This document shows, piece by piece, positions 34,501 to 43,197 of a stretch of DNA of 64,000 nucleotides (its first letter is position 1; every line of letters begins with the position of its first letter). Made by a program: the position numbers and the translations under genes. Below the pieces are notes generated by a model. The model was not told the DNA's origin. It saw only the letters and a program-made list of their open reading frames with translations, and did not search any database. The stretch comes from Bacillota bacterium (GTDB lineage Bacteria; Bacillota; UBA4882; UBA8346): assembly GCA_023400055.1 (NCBI GenBank), contig JAEXFN010000009.1, positions 1 to 64,000 on the forward strand, in the 5' to 3' direction.

Positions 34501-35508
34501 TTAGTCCACCTTGTAAATAAAGTAATTTCGGATTTCCTCCCGCGCTAACGGCCGGACTTTGAACTCCTGCGACTCGCCGCCGTCCGCCTTTTGCACCTGG
34601 ACGGTTACCTCCTGATCGACCGGGGCGTTCGAGTAGCCGGCGGTCATGGCGGCGGCCCGCTGGAACAGCCGTTCGTCCGGGGGTCCGACGTACAGGGTCA
34701 CCGGACCGGCCACTTCCGGCGCTTCCAGCAGATAATCCTGGGCAGCCGCTAGGTTACGGAGCTGTTGATTCTCGGTTTCGTCCTTGCCGATGATGATCTT
34801 GACCTCCGGCTCCAGCCGGAGATGGCGCCCGAAGCGGAGCAAGTTGATCGAGCGCAGGTCGAGCCGGCCGTTATGAGCGATCAGATCCTTGATCTTCAGG
34901 CTGTACTCCTCGTAGGTCAATAGACAGCCGCCGGCGGGGCAGGGATAATCCAAGCCGTAATTTTCGGCCATGTCCATCTGCTGGCGCCGGCCCCGGCCCT
35001 TGATGTCCAATAGCCGTTCCCGGTCGATCCAGCCCTGTTCCTCGGGGATGGTCGGCCGCAGATGTTTGGCGCTGAGCGGCCGCAAGATATAGCCGCGTAG
35101 GCCCGAATCGCGCTCGACGATGTCCAGGGCGTCCTTGCGCTGCGAGTTGGGGCGCTGATCGATCACTTCCCCGGTCACTAGAAACGAGGCGCCGATCTCG
35201 TCCATTTTCGCCTTGGCCAGTTGAAATTTGTGAATCCGGCAGTCCAGACAGGGGTTCATCCGCCGGCCATAGCCGTGGGGCGGATTCTCCACCAGCCGCA
35301 GATAATCCTCGCCACATTGCTGATAATGAAGCTTGATGCCCAGTTGGCCGGCAGCGCTCGCCGCCGCGCCGCAACCGCCCGAATGCCCCGAGCAACGGCA
35401 GAACGGGCTGGTGAAGTTGATCGCTTCCACTGCGACGCCGGCTTCCTGAACTATCTTCACGGCCAACGTGCTGTCGAGGCCTCCCGATAATAATGCCAAT
35501 GCTTTCAT
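34501..35508 (-). CDS. PP-loop ATPase, tRNA thiolation-like protein
   Basis: A 335-residue protein with an N-terminal PP-loop ATP-binding motif LSGGLDSTLA and conserved cysteines in FTSPFCRCSGHSGGCG, NPCLDCRIHKF and CPAGGCLLT. It resembles adenine-nucleotide alpha-hydrolases often annotated as tRNA 2-thiouridine or 4-thiouridine enzymes. The C-terminal third carries a separate domain found in this group. ATG at 35508 follows AGGGAGGATC. A longer frame to 35829 has no support. The exact tRNA modification is not determined. Confidence 0.85.
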   Translation of the reverse strand: MKALALLSGGLDSTLAVKIVQEAGVAVEAINFTSPFCRCSGHSGGCGAAASAAGQLGIKLHYQQCGEDYLRLVENPPHGYGRRMNPCLDCRIHKFQLAKAKMDEIGASFLVTGEVIDQRPNSQRKDALDIVERDSGLRGYILRPLSAKHLRPTIPEEQGWIDRERLLDIKGRGRRQQMDMAENYGLDYPCPAGGCLLTYEEYSLKIKDLIAHNGRLDLRSINLLRFGRHLRLEPEVKIIIGKDETENQQLRNLAAAQDYLLEAPEVAGPVTLYVGPPDERLFQRAAAMTAGYSNAPVDQEVTVQVQKADGGESQEFKVRPLAREEIRNYFIYKVD

Positions 35509-35806
35509 GCGATCCTCCCTATTTGTGTCGTAACTTCGGTCTGTAACCCAAAAACTTTCCCATCCCGAGCGGAATGGGAAGACGAAACATCGTTTGAACA
35601 TTCGGACCGCAATTGGTGTCCGATAAAAGTGCCGCGTCCGGCCCGGCATAATCCCAAAACCGATGCGGCACGCCCTGATCATGAGTTTAATATAGCTCAA
35701 ACCTTTTGTCAATCGAGCGATACTTCGGATTTGGCTGCCAAAACCGGCAGGTTTTTCAGCCGGAAGCGCGAATACTAATGACGGGATCGAATGAGGAGGT
35801 TTCACG

Positions 35807-36961
35807 TTGCAAATCGGGATCTTTACCAATTGTTACAAGCCGCTGGTCAACGGAGTCGTCGGGGCGGTGACCCTGCTCCGCAAGGGCTTCCGGGAAGCCG
35901 GCCATGCGGTGTATATCTTTACGCCCGCCTATGAAGACTTCATCGACGATGAGGAAGGGATCTTCCGTTTTCCGGCGGTCGATCTGACGACCAAGGTCAA
36001 ATATCCGGTGGCCATTCCCTGGTCGCCGCGGATCACCCGGCAGCTGGCCACGTTGCGGCTGGATATCGTCCACAGCCACCACCCGTTCGTCCTGGGGCCC
36101 CTGGCGCGGCGGATCGCCCGGCGCCGCGGCATCCCGGCGGTTTACACTTTTCATACCCAGTACGATCAGTATACTCACTATGTGCCGCTCCCGGGCGGCC
36201 TGGTCCGCTGGAGCGCCAAACGGCAGGTGCGCCGCTTCGCCGCAGCGGTGGACGGCATCACCACCCCGGCGGAGTCGGCCCGCCAGATCCTGATCGGCTA
36301 CGGGGTCAGCCGGCCGATCACGGTAATCCCCAATCCCACCGATCTCAGCAAGTTCCAGTCCGGCGACGGCCGCAAGATCCGGGAACAGTACGGCCTCGGC
36401 GCGGAGAAACTGCTGATCAATATCGGCCGGATCGCCCCGGAGAAGAATCTCAGCCTGCTGCTGGAGGCGTTTCAGATCATGCTCGGCCAGGCGCCGCCCG
36501 GCACCCTCAAGCTGATGATCGTCGGGGACGGGCCGTCCCTGAAACCGCTGGTCCGGGAGGCGGCGGAGCGCGGTTTGGCGGACCGGGTCATTTTCACCGG
36601 CCTGATTCAGCCGGACGAGATCCCCCATTTCCTGGCCGCCGCCGATCTGTTCGTGATGACCTCGACCTCCGAAGTTAAACCGCTGTCGCAACTGGAGGCC
36701 CTGGCGGCCGGGGTGCCGATCGTGGCGGTCGCCGCGGCCGGCGCCAACGACACCATCCAGCACGACCGGAACGGCCTGCTGGTGCCGGAGGATGCCGCGG
36801 CTTTCGCCGGCGCAACCATGGGACTGGCCTTTAACGAATTGAAGCACCGTTCCTTTCAAAAGGCGGCCTTATATACCGCCGCGGACTACTCGTACCAGCG
36901 CATCGCCGGGGTATACCTGGAAGCCTTCGAGCGGTTGATTGATAATAAAAAGAGGTGTTAA
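35807..36961 (+). CDS. Glycosyltransferase family 4, diacylglycerol-glucosyltransferase-like
   Basis: A 384-residue GT-B enzyme. The N-terminus GIFTNCYKPLVNGVV and HSHHPFVLGPLARRIA resemble enzymes that glycosylate diacylglycerol or phosphatidylinositol. The C-terminal domain has NIGRIAPEKNLSLLLEAF, VGDGPSLK and the SEVKPLSQLEALAAGVPIVA loop. TTG at 35807 follows GAGGAGGT. The dCMP deaminase gene begins six bases after the stop, suggesting co-transcription. The 298-base divergent gap upstream shows only a weak TTCCCAT/ATGGGAA hairpin. Confidence 0.87.
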   Translation: MQIGIFTNCYKPLVNGVVGAVTLLRKGFREAGHAVYIFTPAYEDFIDDEEGIFRFPAVDLTTKVKYPVAIPWSPRITRQLATLRLDIVHSHHPFVLGPLARRIARRRGIPAVYTFHTQYDQYTHYVPLPGGLVRWSAKRQVRRFAAAVDGITTPAESARQILIGYGVSRPITVIPNPTDLSKFQSGDGRKIREQYGLGAEKLLINIGRIAPEKNLSLLLEAFQIMLGQAPPGTLKLMIVGDGPSLKPLVREAAERGLADRVIFTGLIQPDEIPHFLAAADLFVMTSTSEVKPLSQLEALAAGVPIVAVAAAGANDTIQHDRNGLLVPEDAAAFAGATMGLAFNELKHRSFQKAALYTAADYSYQRIAGVYLEAFERLIDNKKRC

Positions 36962-36967
36962 GGAAAA

Positions 36968-37462
36968 ATGAGCGCAAGACCAACCAAGGAGGAGTATTAT
37001 CTGAACCTGGCTTCGCAGGTGGCGGAGCGCGGCACCTGTCTCAGACGGAAATTCGGCGCGGTCATCGTCAATAACGATCAGATCATCAGCACCGGTTACG
37101 TGGGGGCGCCGCGCGGCACCATCAACTGTTGCGACCTCGACCGTTGTCCGCGGGACGCGGCCGGCATTCCGCCGGGGGAGCGCTATGAGCTCTGCCGCTC
37201 GGTTCATGCCGAGGCCAACGCGATCATTCACGCCGACCGGCTGCAGATGATGGGCGCAGTGCTCTATCTGGCCTGCATCGACGCGAAGACCGGCGAGTTC
37301 ACCCCCGGCACCAAGCCTTGCCGGATGTGCACCCGGTTAATCATCAACGCCGGGATCGAAAAGGTGATCGTCCGCGAGGCCCTCGGCCAGAGCAGCGAGT
37401 ATCTGGTGGCCAACTGGGTCTGGGAGGAGAATCTCAACCTCTCCGACGCCAGGGGCTATTAA
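36968..37462 (+). CDS. dCMP/cytidine deaminase family protein (ComEB-like)
   Basis: A 164-residue zinc deaminase. The catalytic motif VHAEANAIIHA and PCRMCTRLIINAGIEKVI provide the zinc ligands and general acid. The N-terminal GTCLRRKFGAVIVNND and GAPRGTINC segments match dCMP deaminases of the ComEB type, which convert dCMP to dUMP. Start ATG at 36968 follows AAGGAAAA. Its length is typical. Confidence 0.9.
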   Translation: MSARPTKEEYYLNLASQVAERGTCLRRKFGAVIVNNDQIISTGYVGAPRGTINCCDLDRCPRDAAGIPPGERYELCRSVHAEANAIIHADRLQMMGAVLYLACIDAKTGEFTPGTKPCRMCTRLIINAGIEKVIVREALGQSSEYLVANWVWEENLNLSDARGY

Positions 37463-37585
37463 CGTATTCTGTATTCATAGCCCGAACGGCAGGACTTTAG
37501 CGGCGGGGATGTCGAATAACCGTCCGATGATCTCTTTCTGTCTTTTACAGCGGAGACAGTTCATATTGGAAGGAGCGAATTGGTT

Positions 37586-38662
37586 TTGGCTTACACGATT
37601 ACTTTGATTCCCGGCGACGGCACCGGCCCGGAACTGACGGCCGCCGCCCGCCGCGTCATCGACGCCACCGGCGTGGCCATCGATTGGGAGGTACAGGAGG
37701 CCGGGGTGGATGTGATGGAGAAATACGGCACGCCCTTGCCCGAGCATGTTTTGGAGTCGATCCGCCGCAACAAGATCGCGCTGAAGGGGCCGATCACCAC
37801 GCCGATCGGCACCGGATTCCGCAGCGTCAACGTGGCGCTCCGCCACGCGCTGGATCTTTACGCGTGCGTCCGGCCCTGCAAGTCGTATCCCGGCGTCCGT
37901 TCCCGCTATCAGGACATCGATCTGGTGGTGGTCCGCGAGAACAGCGAGGATCTTTACGCCGGGATCGAGTTCGACCTGAATACCCCGGAGGCCGGGCAGA
38001 TCATCGCCATGGGTCAAGGCAAGATCCGCCCGGACTCGGCCATCTCCGTCAAGCCGTTGTCGGTGACCGGCTGCCGCCGCATCATCCAGTATGCCTTCGA
38101 TTACGCCGTGCGGAACGGCCGCCGGAAAGTGACCGCGGTCGCCAAGGCCAATATCATGAAATTCACCGACGGCCTGTTCTACCGGGTGGGCCGGGAACTG
38201 GCCAAGGAGTACGAGGGCAAGGTCGCTTACGAGGAAGTGCTGGTCGACGCCATGTGCATGCAGCTGGTGCAGCGGCCCGAGGCTTATGACATCCTGGTCC
38301 TGCCCAACCTGTACGGCGATATCCTCTCCGATCTCTGCGCCGGCCTGGTCGGCGGCCTGGGGGTGGCCCCCGGCGCCAACATCGGCGACGGCGTGGCCCT
38401 CTTCGAACCGACCCACGGTTCGGCGCCCAAATACAAGGGGATGAACAAGGTCAATCCGACCGCGCTGATCCTGTCGGGCATGCTGATGCTCCGGCACATC
38501 GGCGAGACGGCGGCGGCCGACCGCCTGGAGCGGGCGGTGGCGGCGGTGATCGGTGCGAACGAGGCGGTCACCTACGACATGAAAGCTGACCGCAACGACC
38601 CCGGCGCCGTCGGCACCAGCCAGATGGCGGACGCGATCATCGCGAAGCTCAATACCCTGTGA
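37586..38662 (+). CDS. Isocitrate/isopropylmalate dehydrogenase family enzyme, likely NAD-isocitrate dehydrogenase
   Basis: A 358-residue beta-decarboxylating dehydrogenase. The start ITLIPGDGTGPE, the substrate loop RENSEDLYAGIEF, VTAVAKANIMKFTDGLF with the catalytic Lys and FEPTHGSAPKYKG are all present. The second-last motif and the T-I-G-T-G-F loop resemble short NAD-dependent isocitrate dehydrogenases more than isopropylmalate dehydrogenase. I favour TTG at 37586, eight bases after AAGGAGCG, over TTG at 37580. Homoisocitrate or isopropylmalate activity cannot be ruled out. Confidence 0.85.
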   Translation: MAYTITLIPGDGTGPELTAAARRVIDATGVAIDWEVQEAGVDVMEKYGTPLPEHVLESIRRNKIALKGPITTPIGTGFRSVNVALRHALDLYACVRPCKSYPGVRSRYQDIDLVVVRENSEDLYAGIEFDLNTPEAGQIIAMGQGKIRPDSAISVKPLSVTGCRRIIQYAFDYAVRNGRRKVTAVAKANIMKFTDGLFYRVGRELAKEYEGKVAYEEVLVDAMCMQLVQRPEAYDILVLPNLYGDILSDLCAGLVGGLGVAPGANIGDGVALFEPTHGSAPKYKGMNKVNPTALILSGMLMLRHIGETAAADRLERAVAAVIGANEAVTYDMKADRNDPGAVGTSQMADAIIAKLNTL

Positions 38663-38700
38663 GATTCGAAGCCTAAGTACCGCTAATCAAAGAATGCCAG

Positions 38701-38730
38701 CAGGTCCCTCGGAGCGAGGGGCCTGTTTTT
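38701..38730 (+). terminator. Terminator after the isocitrate dehydrogenase-like gene
   Basis: CAGGTCCCTCG pairs with CGAGGGGCCTG (one G-U pair) around a 3-base loop, followed by five T residues. Confidence 0.85.
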
Positions 38731-38862
38731 ATGGGTCCGCCGCTTTCTGCGAACCGGTTTGGTGCGGCTGAACCGGCCGCTGGCATGATCCGTAACCGTG
38801 GATTGGCAACCAAAAACCCGGACTCGTTTATCGCGATTGTTCCGCGCAGGATTGAAAATGAT

Positions 38863-39114
38863 CATTCAGTAGCCGAATATGTTCATTCAGTAACGGAATG
38901 AACTCTTTCGGCAACCGAACATGGATATTCAGTAACTGAAAATGCTCATTCAGTAACTGAATCTTTCGATTCTGTCGCTGAAGATGTTCGTTTAGTAACT
39001 GAATCTTTTCATTTTGTTACTGAAGCGGTTCGTTCAGTAACTGAAGGAGATCATTCGGCAACTGAATGATCCCGTTCGGTCGGTGAATGCGGTTTTTCGG
39101 CGCCGGAAGATGGC
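38863..39114. repeat. 21-bp tandem array with TTCAGTAACTGAA core (array D)
   Basis: Twelve 21-base units in register. Each contains a variant of CATTCAGTAACTGAA followed by six variable bases (examples start at 38863, 38884, 38926, 38947, 38989, 39010, 39031, 39052). The core is a near-perfect palindrome. The central units match best and the ends decay. It fills most of the gap between the terminator at 38701 and the gene at 39230. Units such as CATTTTGTTACTGAAG resemble the GTTAAT units of arrays A and C. Confidence 0.88.
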
Positions 39115-39229
39115 GATCGGGATCGAAATTTTCGAATTGCGGGCGGACTCGGCAGGAAAAAAAGTATGCTCTGGGGAAATATGGGATGAACTATCGCAAT
39201 TACCAATATTTGTTTGGGAGGGATTTGCC

Positions 39230-39622
39230 GTGGCGATACAATATGCCCATACCTTGATCATGGTCCGGGACATCCGGGTTTCCAAGACGTTTTACGAGCA
39301 AACGGTCGGCATCCCCATCGTCGAGGATTTTGGCAACTGGGTGGTGTTCGAGGGCGGGCTGGTGCTGCACGAGGCGGCTTCCTTCCGCAAACTGATCGGG
39401 TCGGACGCGACGGGAGCGGCGGAGCCGCAAGGAGCCCGAAACATCGATGTTTATTTCGAAACCGATGAGCTGGCCCTCATTTTGGACCGGCTGAAGAACG
39501 CCGGCGTCGCCATGATTCACGACATCCAACGGCAGGATTGGGGCCAATCGGTCTTCCGTTGCTACGACCCGGACGGCCACGTGGTGGAGATCGGCGAACC
39601 GTCGTTCCTGGACTTCGCTTGA
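39230..39622 (+). CDS. VOC family (glyoxalase/bleomycin-resistance fold) protein
   Basis: A 130-residue single-domain vicinal-oxygen-chelate protein: HTLIMVRDIRVSKTFYEQTVGIPIVEDFGNWVVFEGGLVLHE, then FRCYDPDGHVVEIGEP at the C-terminus with the metal-binding Glu. GTG at 39230 follows TGGGAGGGA; the open frame upstream to 39083 runs into the repeat array. Members include metal-dependent lyases, dioxygenases and antibiotic-binding proteins, so no specific reaction is assigned. Confidence 0.85.
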   Translation: MAIQYAHTLIMVRDIRVSKTFYEQTVGIPIVEDFGNWVVFEGGLVLHEAASFRKLIGSDATGAAEPQGARNIDVYFETDELALILDRLKNAGVAMIHDIQRQDWGQSVFRCYDPDGHVVEIGEPSFLDFA

Positions 39623-39755
39623 CCGCCTGAAACGCTTGAACGCTTGAACCGCTTGAACCGGCCGCGGGCTTTGCTTGTTCCGGGATAAAAGCGGCCATAC
39701 TATGGGGGAGTCGGTTTTTCGAAATTGCCGCCGCCAAGCGCAAGGAGACGCCAGC

Positions 39756-40538
39756 TTGCGAACCTTTCAGGATTATTACCGGCAGCTCAGCGAGCAATGC
39801 CGCAAATTGCTGGCCCGCAGGCATGCCAAGCCGGCCCTCATCGGGCTGGCCGGCCTGATCGTCCTGCTCGGGTTGGCCGATTTGGGGCTGAATTTTTGGA
39901 TCCGTGCGACGCTGCGGAGCAGTTTGATGGGGACCGGGGCCAACTCGCGGTTCAGCGCCGCGGTCAGCTGGCTGAGCCTCCCCGATGCCTTGGCGGGCCG
40001 GATCCGTTACGCGCGGCTGAACGCGACCGACTGCCGGATCAGCGGTTTGAGCCTGACCCGGCTGGACCTCGTCAACCAGGGCTTCCGGCTGGATCTGCCG
40101 CTGTTGTTGCGCCACCGGACCCTGCACTTTCTGGAGGTCCAAAAAACCACCGTCCGGGCGGAAGTCTTCGAGCGGGCGCTCAGCCAATATCTGCGGGAGC
40201 ATTACCCCGAGTATCAGCTGGATCTGAACGTGCTGCCGGACCGGGTGCGGCTGACCGGGGCGGCCGCGCTCTTCGGCAACCAGCTGCCGATCCTGCTGGA
40301 AGGGGAGGTGGCCCCGGTGGGACGCCACAACATCCGTTTCTTTCCCAAACGGTTGCTGGTCTCGGGCCGTTCCATGGGCAACAGCTTCATCCGCCTGGTG
40401 GGCGACCAGATTCCGCTGGAGTTTGCGCTCTTGCCCGACCTGCCGCTGCGGATCACCGGCATGCGGCTCCGGCCGGGGCTGGTGGAATTATCGTGGCGCG
40501 AGTCCCCGATCGCGGCAGGGACTGAGGATCTTCCCTAG
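39756..40538 (+). CDS. DUF2993 (LmeA-like) lipid-binding domain protein
   Basis: A 260-residue protein with one hydrophobic segment near residues 27-48 and a following domain resembling DUF2993/LmeA, a family of envelope phospholipid-binding proteins. Recognisable parts are the segment LNATDCRISGLSLTRLDL and the repeated beta-strand pattern. TTG at 39756 follows AAGGAGA. It lies just before lpxB, so an envelope role is plausible. The family assignment is moderate. Confidence 0.65.
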   Translation: MRTFQDYYRQLSEQCRKLLARRHAKPALIGLAGLIVLLGLADLGLNFWIRATLRSSLMGTGANSRFSAAVSWLSLPDALAGRIRYARLNATDCRISGLSLTRLDLVNQGFRLDLPLLLRHRTLHFLEVQKTTVRAEVFERALSQYLREHYPEYQLDLNVLPDRVRLTGAAALFGNQLPILLEGEVAPVGRHNIRFFPKRLLVSGRSMGNSFIRLVGDQIPLEFALLPDLPLRITGMRLRPGLVELSWRESPIAAGTEDLP

Positions 40539-40649
40539 AATTATTAACGGCGGGATCGTTTATGTTGAGACAAAATAAGGTCGGGGCCGGCGGCGGGCCC
40601 GCAGAATGGGCGGGTCGGCCTGGCCGCGACATAACCATAGGAGAGGCGA

Positions 40650-41810
40650 ATGGGGCAACCGGTTATTTTCATTTCAACCTGTGAGTTTTCCGGAGACATG
40701 CACGGCGAGGTCCTGGTACGGGAGTTGCGGCGGCAGCTGCCGGAGGCGGAGTTTTACGGCGTCGGCGGGCCGCGGATGGCCGCCGCCGGCGTCGAGCTGC
40801 TCTACGATCCGACCCGGGCGAGCACCATCGGCTTTTGGGAAGCATTGCGCAACCTGGGTGGGATGAAGAAGCTGGCCGCCACGATCACCGCGGCCTGGCA
40901 GCGGCGCCGCCCGGACCTGATGATCTGGCTGGACTCCGGGGGGTTCAACCTGGTGCTGGCCAAAGCCGCCCGGGAACGGCAGATCCCGGTGTACTGCATG
41001 TTCTCCCCATCGGCCTGGGCCTACGGCGAGGATCGCGCCGTCAAGCTGGCCGAGCGGGTCAAACTGTTGCTGGCGGTGCTGCCCTTCGAAGCCGACTTTT
41101 ACCGCCAGTTCGGCGCCGCCGTCCGTTACGTGGGCCATCCGTTGCTGGACCGGGTCCATAACGATCAGGAACCGGAGGCGGTGCGCGCGGCGCTGGGAAT
41201 GGCCGGCGCTCAGAAACTGGTGGTGCTGATGCCGGGCAGCCGGCGCCAGGAGATCGCCAAACTGCTGCGGCTGATGCTGGCCGCCGCCACTGAGGTTGCC
41301 CAAACCCAGCCGGTCCGCTTCGCCTTGCCGGTGGCCGCTTCGCTGGACCGGCAGGGACTGGAGGCGATCGTCGGTGAGTTCCCGGTCGAGTGCAGCCTGT
41401 TTGAGGCGGGCGCCTATAACCTGCTGGCCGCCGCCGACGCCGCGGTGATCGCTTCCGGAACCGCCACGCTGGAAGCGGCGATCTTGAATACGCCGCTGAT
41501 CGTGGTGTACCGGATCAGCAAGCTATCCTACCGCATCTATAAAATGATGGAGAGTCCCGCGCATAAAGGACAGGAATTAATGGTGGGGCTGCCCAATCTG
41601 ATCATGGGCCGCCGGATCGTCCCCGAACTGCTCCAGGAGAACCTGAACGCGGCCAATATCGCCCGCGAGCTGCAAAAGATGCTGGGCGACGCCGAATACA
41701 ACGCCCGGTTGCGCCGGGAGTTGCACGCGGTCCGGGAACGGATCGGCCCGCCCGGCGTGATGCAAAGGGCGGCGGAGCTCATCGCCGCCGACTGCCAGCC
41801 GAAGCATTGA
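40650..41810 (+). CDS. lpxB: Lipid-A-disaccharide synthase
   Basis: A 386-residue GT19 enzyme that joins UDP-diacylglucosamine and lipid X to make the lipid A disaccharide on the inner face of the membrane. Family motifs in order are the N-terminal FSGDMHGEVLVREL, YGVGGPRMAAAGVELL, GFWEAL, the SPSAWAYGEDRA loop, GHPLLDRV, LMPGSRRQEI, SGTATLEA and LPNLIMGRRIVPELLQ. Length agrees with E. coli LpxB (382). It is strong evidence for an outer membrane with lipopolysaccharide. It lies on the same strand as lpxD, with one gene between. Confidence 0.93.
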   Translation: MGQPVIFISTCEFSGDMHGEVLVRELRRQLPEAEFYGVGGPRMAAAGVELLYDPTRASTIGFWEALRNLGGMKKLAATITAAWQRRRPDLMIWLDSGGFNLVLAKAARERQIPVYCMFSPSAWAYGEDRAVKLAERVKLLLAVLPFEADFYRQFGAAVRYVGHPLLDRVHNDQEPEAVRAALGMAGAQKLVVLMPGSRRQEIAKLLRLMLAAATEVAQTQPVRFALPVAASLDRQGLEAIVGEFPVECSLFEAGAYNLLAAADAAVIASGTATLEAAILNTPLIVVYRISKLSYRIYKMMESPAHKGQELMVGLPNLIMGRRIVPELLQENLNAANIARELQKMLGDAEYNARLRRELHAVRERIGPPGVMQRAAELIAADCQPKH

Positions 41811-41956
41811 AAATTAACCCGCCTGTTTTTTAACCGGTCCCGCCTCGCGGCGCCGGGTTTTTAACTGTCAAAAAATCCGCCTGGACTGCCGGCCAAACGG
41901 TTCTACCCGGTCCGTTCCGTGAATAATAGATCATCAGGGAACGGAGGGATTGGGGG

Positions 41957-42940
41957 ATGCGGATCCTTTTTTTCAAGCAAAAACAGGTTCAAAGAGGTTT
42001 GATCTTTCTGCTGCTGATGATCTTCACCGCCGGGATCGTCGCCAATTGGGATTTGTTCGCGCGGCGGATCTTCGGCGTGAAACCGGGGGTGCGCCTGGAA
42101 GGCCGGGTCGTCCAGGGATTCTTGCCGGATGAAGTGACCTCGCTGGTACGGACCATCGCTTCCCAGGTGAACCGGGAGCCGCGCAACGCCAGCTATATTC
42201 CGGAGACGGGCGAGATCATGCCCGCCGAAGCCGGCAAGGTGGTGGATGTCGCGGGCACGGTTCACGGGGTCTACGCGACGCCGCCCGGCTCCGAAGCCAA
42301 ACTGCTGGTGAACACCGTGCCGCCGGCCATCACCGAAGCGCTTTTTCAACCGGTTTATCAGGGCAACAAGAACTCCGGCCGGGTGGCGCTGGCGATCAAT
42401 GTCGCCTGGGGCGAGGAGCATCTGGGGGAGATGCTGAAGGTCCTCGCCGAGGAAAAGGTCAAGGCCACCTTCTTCTTTGTCGGAACCTGGGTGAAACTCT
42501 TTCCCGAGCAGGTCCAGGCCATCGCCGCCGCCGGGCATGAAGTGGCCAATCACGGCCTGTTTCACGGCCATCCGGCGCAGATGAGCCGGGAGGACGTGAA
42601 GAAGCTGATCGCCGACAACGCGCTGCTGTTGTGGTCGGTCACCGGAAAGCAGCCGGCCAATCTGTTCGCGCCGCCTTACGGCGAGATCAGCCCGGAGGTC
42701 TTGGCCGCCGCCGGCGAATTGGGCAATTACACGATTCTGTGGTCGGTCGATACGGTGGATTGGAAGAACCCCGAGCCCACCGGGATGCTGCAACGGGTGC
42801 TGAGCAAGGTCGAGCCGGGCGGAATTATCCTGATGCATCCGACAGTCGCCAGCAAAACCGCCCTGCGGCAGCTGATCCGTTCCCTGCGCCAGCGCAACCT
42901 GGAGCCGTGTACAGTGTCGATGGTGATGCAGAAGGCTTGA
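41957..42940 (+). CDS. PdaB-like polysaccharide deacetylase homologue with altered active site
   Basis: A 327-residue protein with an N-terminal membrane anchor (about residues 14-30), a linker of about 110 residues, and a NodB-type domain (about 140-325). The domain shows VKATFFFVGTWVKLFPE, HEVANHGLFHGH with the metal histidines, and LFAPPYGE. The usual catalytic motif F-D-x-x-W-G of the PdaB branch is read INVAWG, with Asn in place of the catalytic Asp. It may therefore be inactive or modified. PdaB acts on spore or wall peptidoglycan. Neighbours are lipid A genes. Confidence 0.82.
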   Translation: MRILFFKQKQVQRGLIFLLLMIFTAGIVANWDLFARRIFGVKPGVRLEGRVVQGFLPDEVTSLVRTIASQVNREPRNASYIPETGEIMPAEAGKVVDVAGTVHGVYATPPGSEAKLLVNTVPPAITEALFQPVYQGNKNSGRVALAINVAWGEEHLGEMLKVLAEEKVKATFFFVGTWVKLFPEQVQAIAAAGHEVANHGLFHGHPAQMSREDVKKLIADNALLLWSVTGKQPANLFAPPYGEISPEVLAAAGELGNYTILWSVDTVDWKNPEPTGMLQRVLSKVEPGGIILMHPTVASKTALRQLIRSLRQRNLEPCTVSMVMQKA

Positions 42941-43197
42941 TCGACCGAAAAGGGGGCCAGCGGTTGCTGCAACCGCGAATAAGTCATCCGGGTCGTCGAG
43001 TCCGGGCATGAAACCGGGGCTTTCAACACAAAATAGAGATTGCTTTTTCGGCGGAATTCATCTACAATCCAAAATATATGAAATATGTGAGAGCGACGAG
43101 CTCTTCCGAATCGCCATCCGACATGCCGGCCGTTCAAAGCGCGCCGGGCCAAAGGATGGGGCGGAAATTCTTTTGCTTCGCTGAAGGAGATGGTTGA

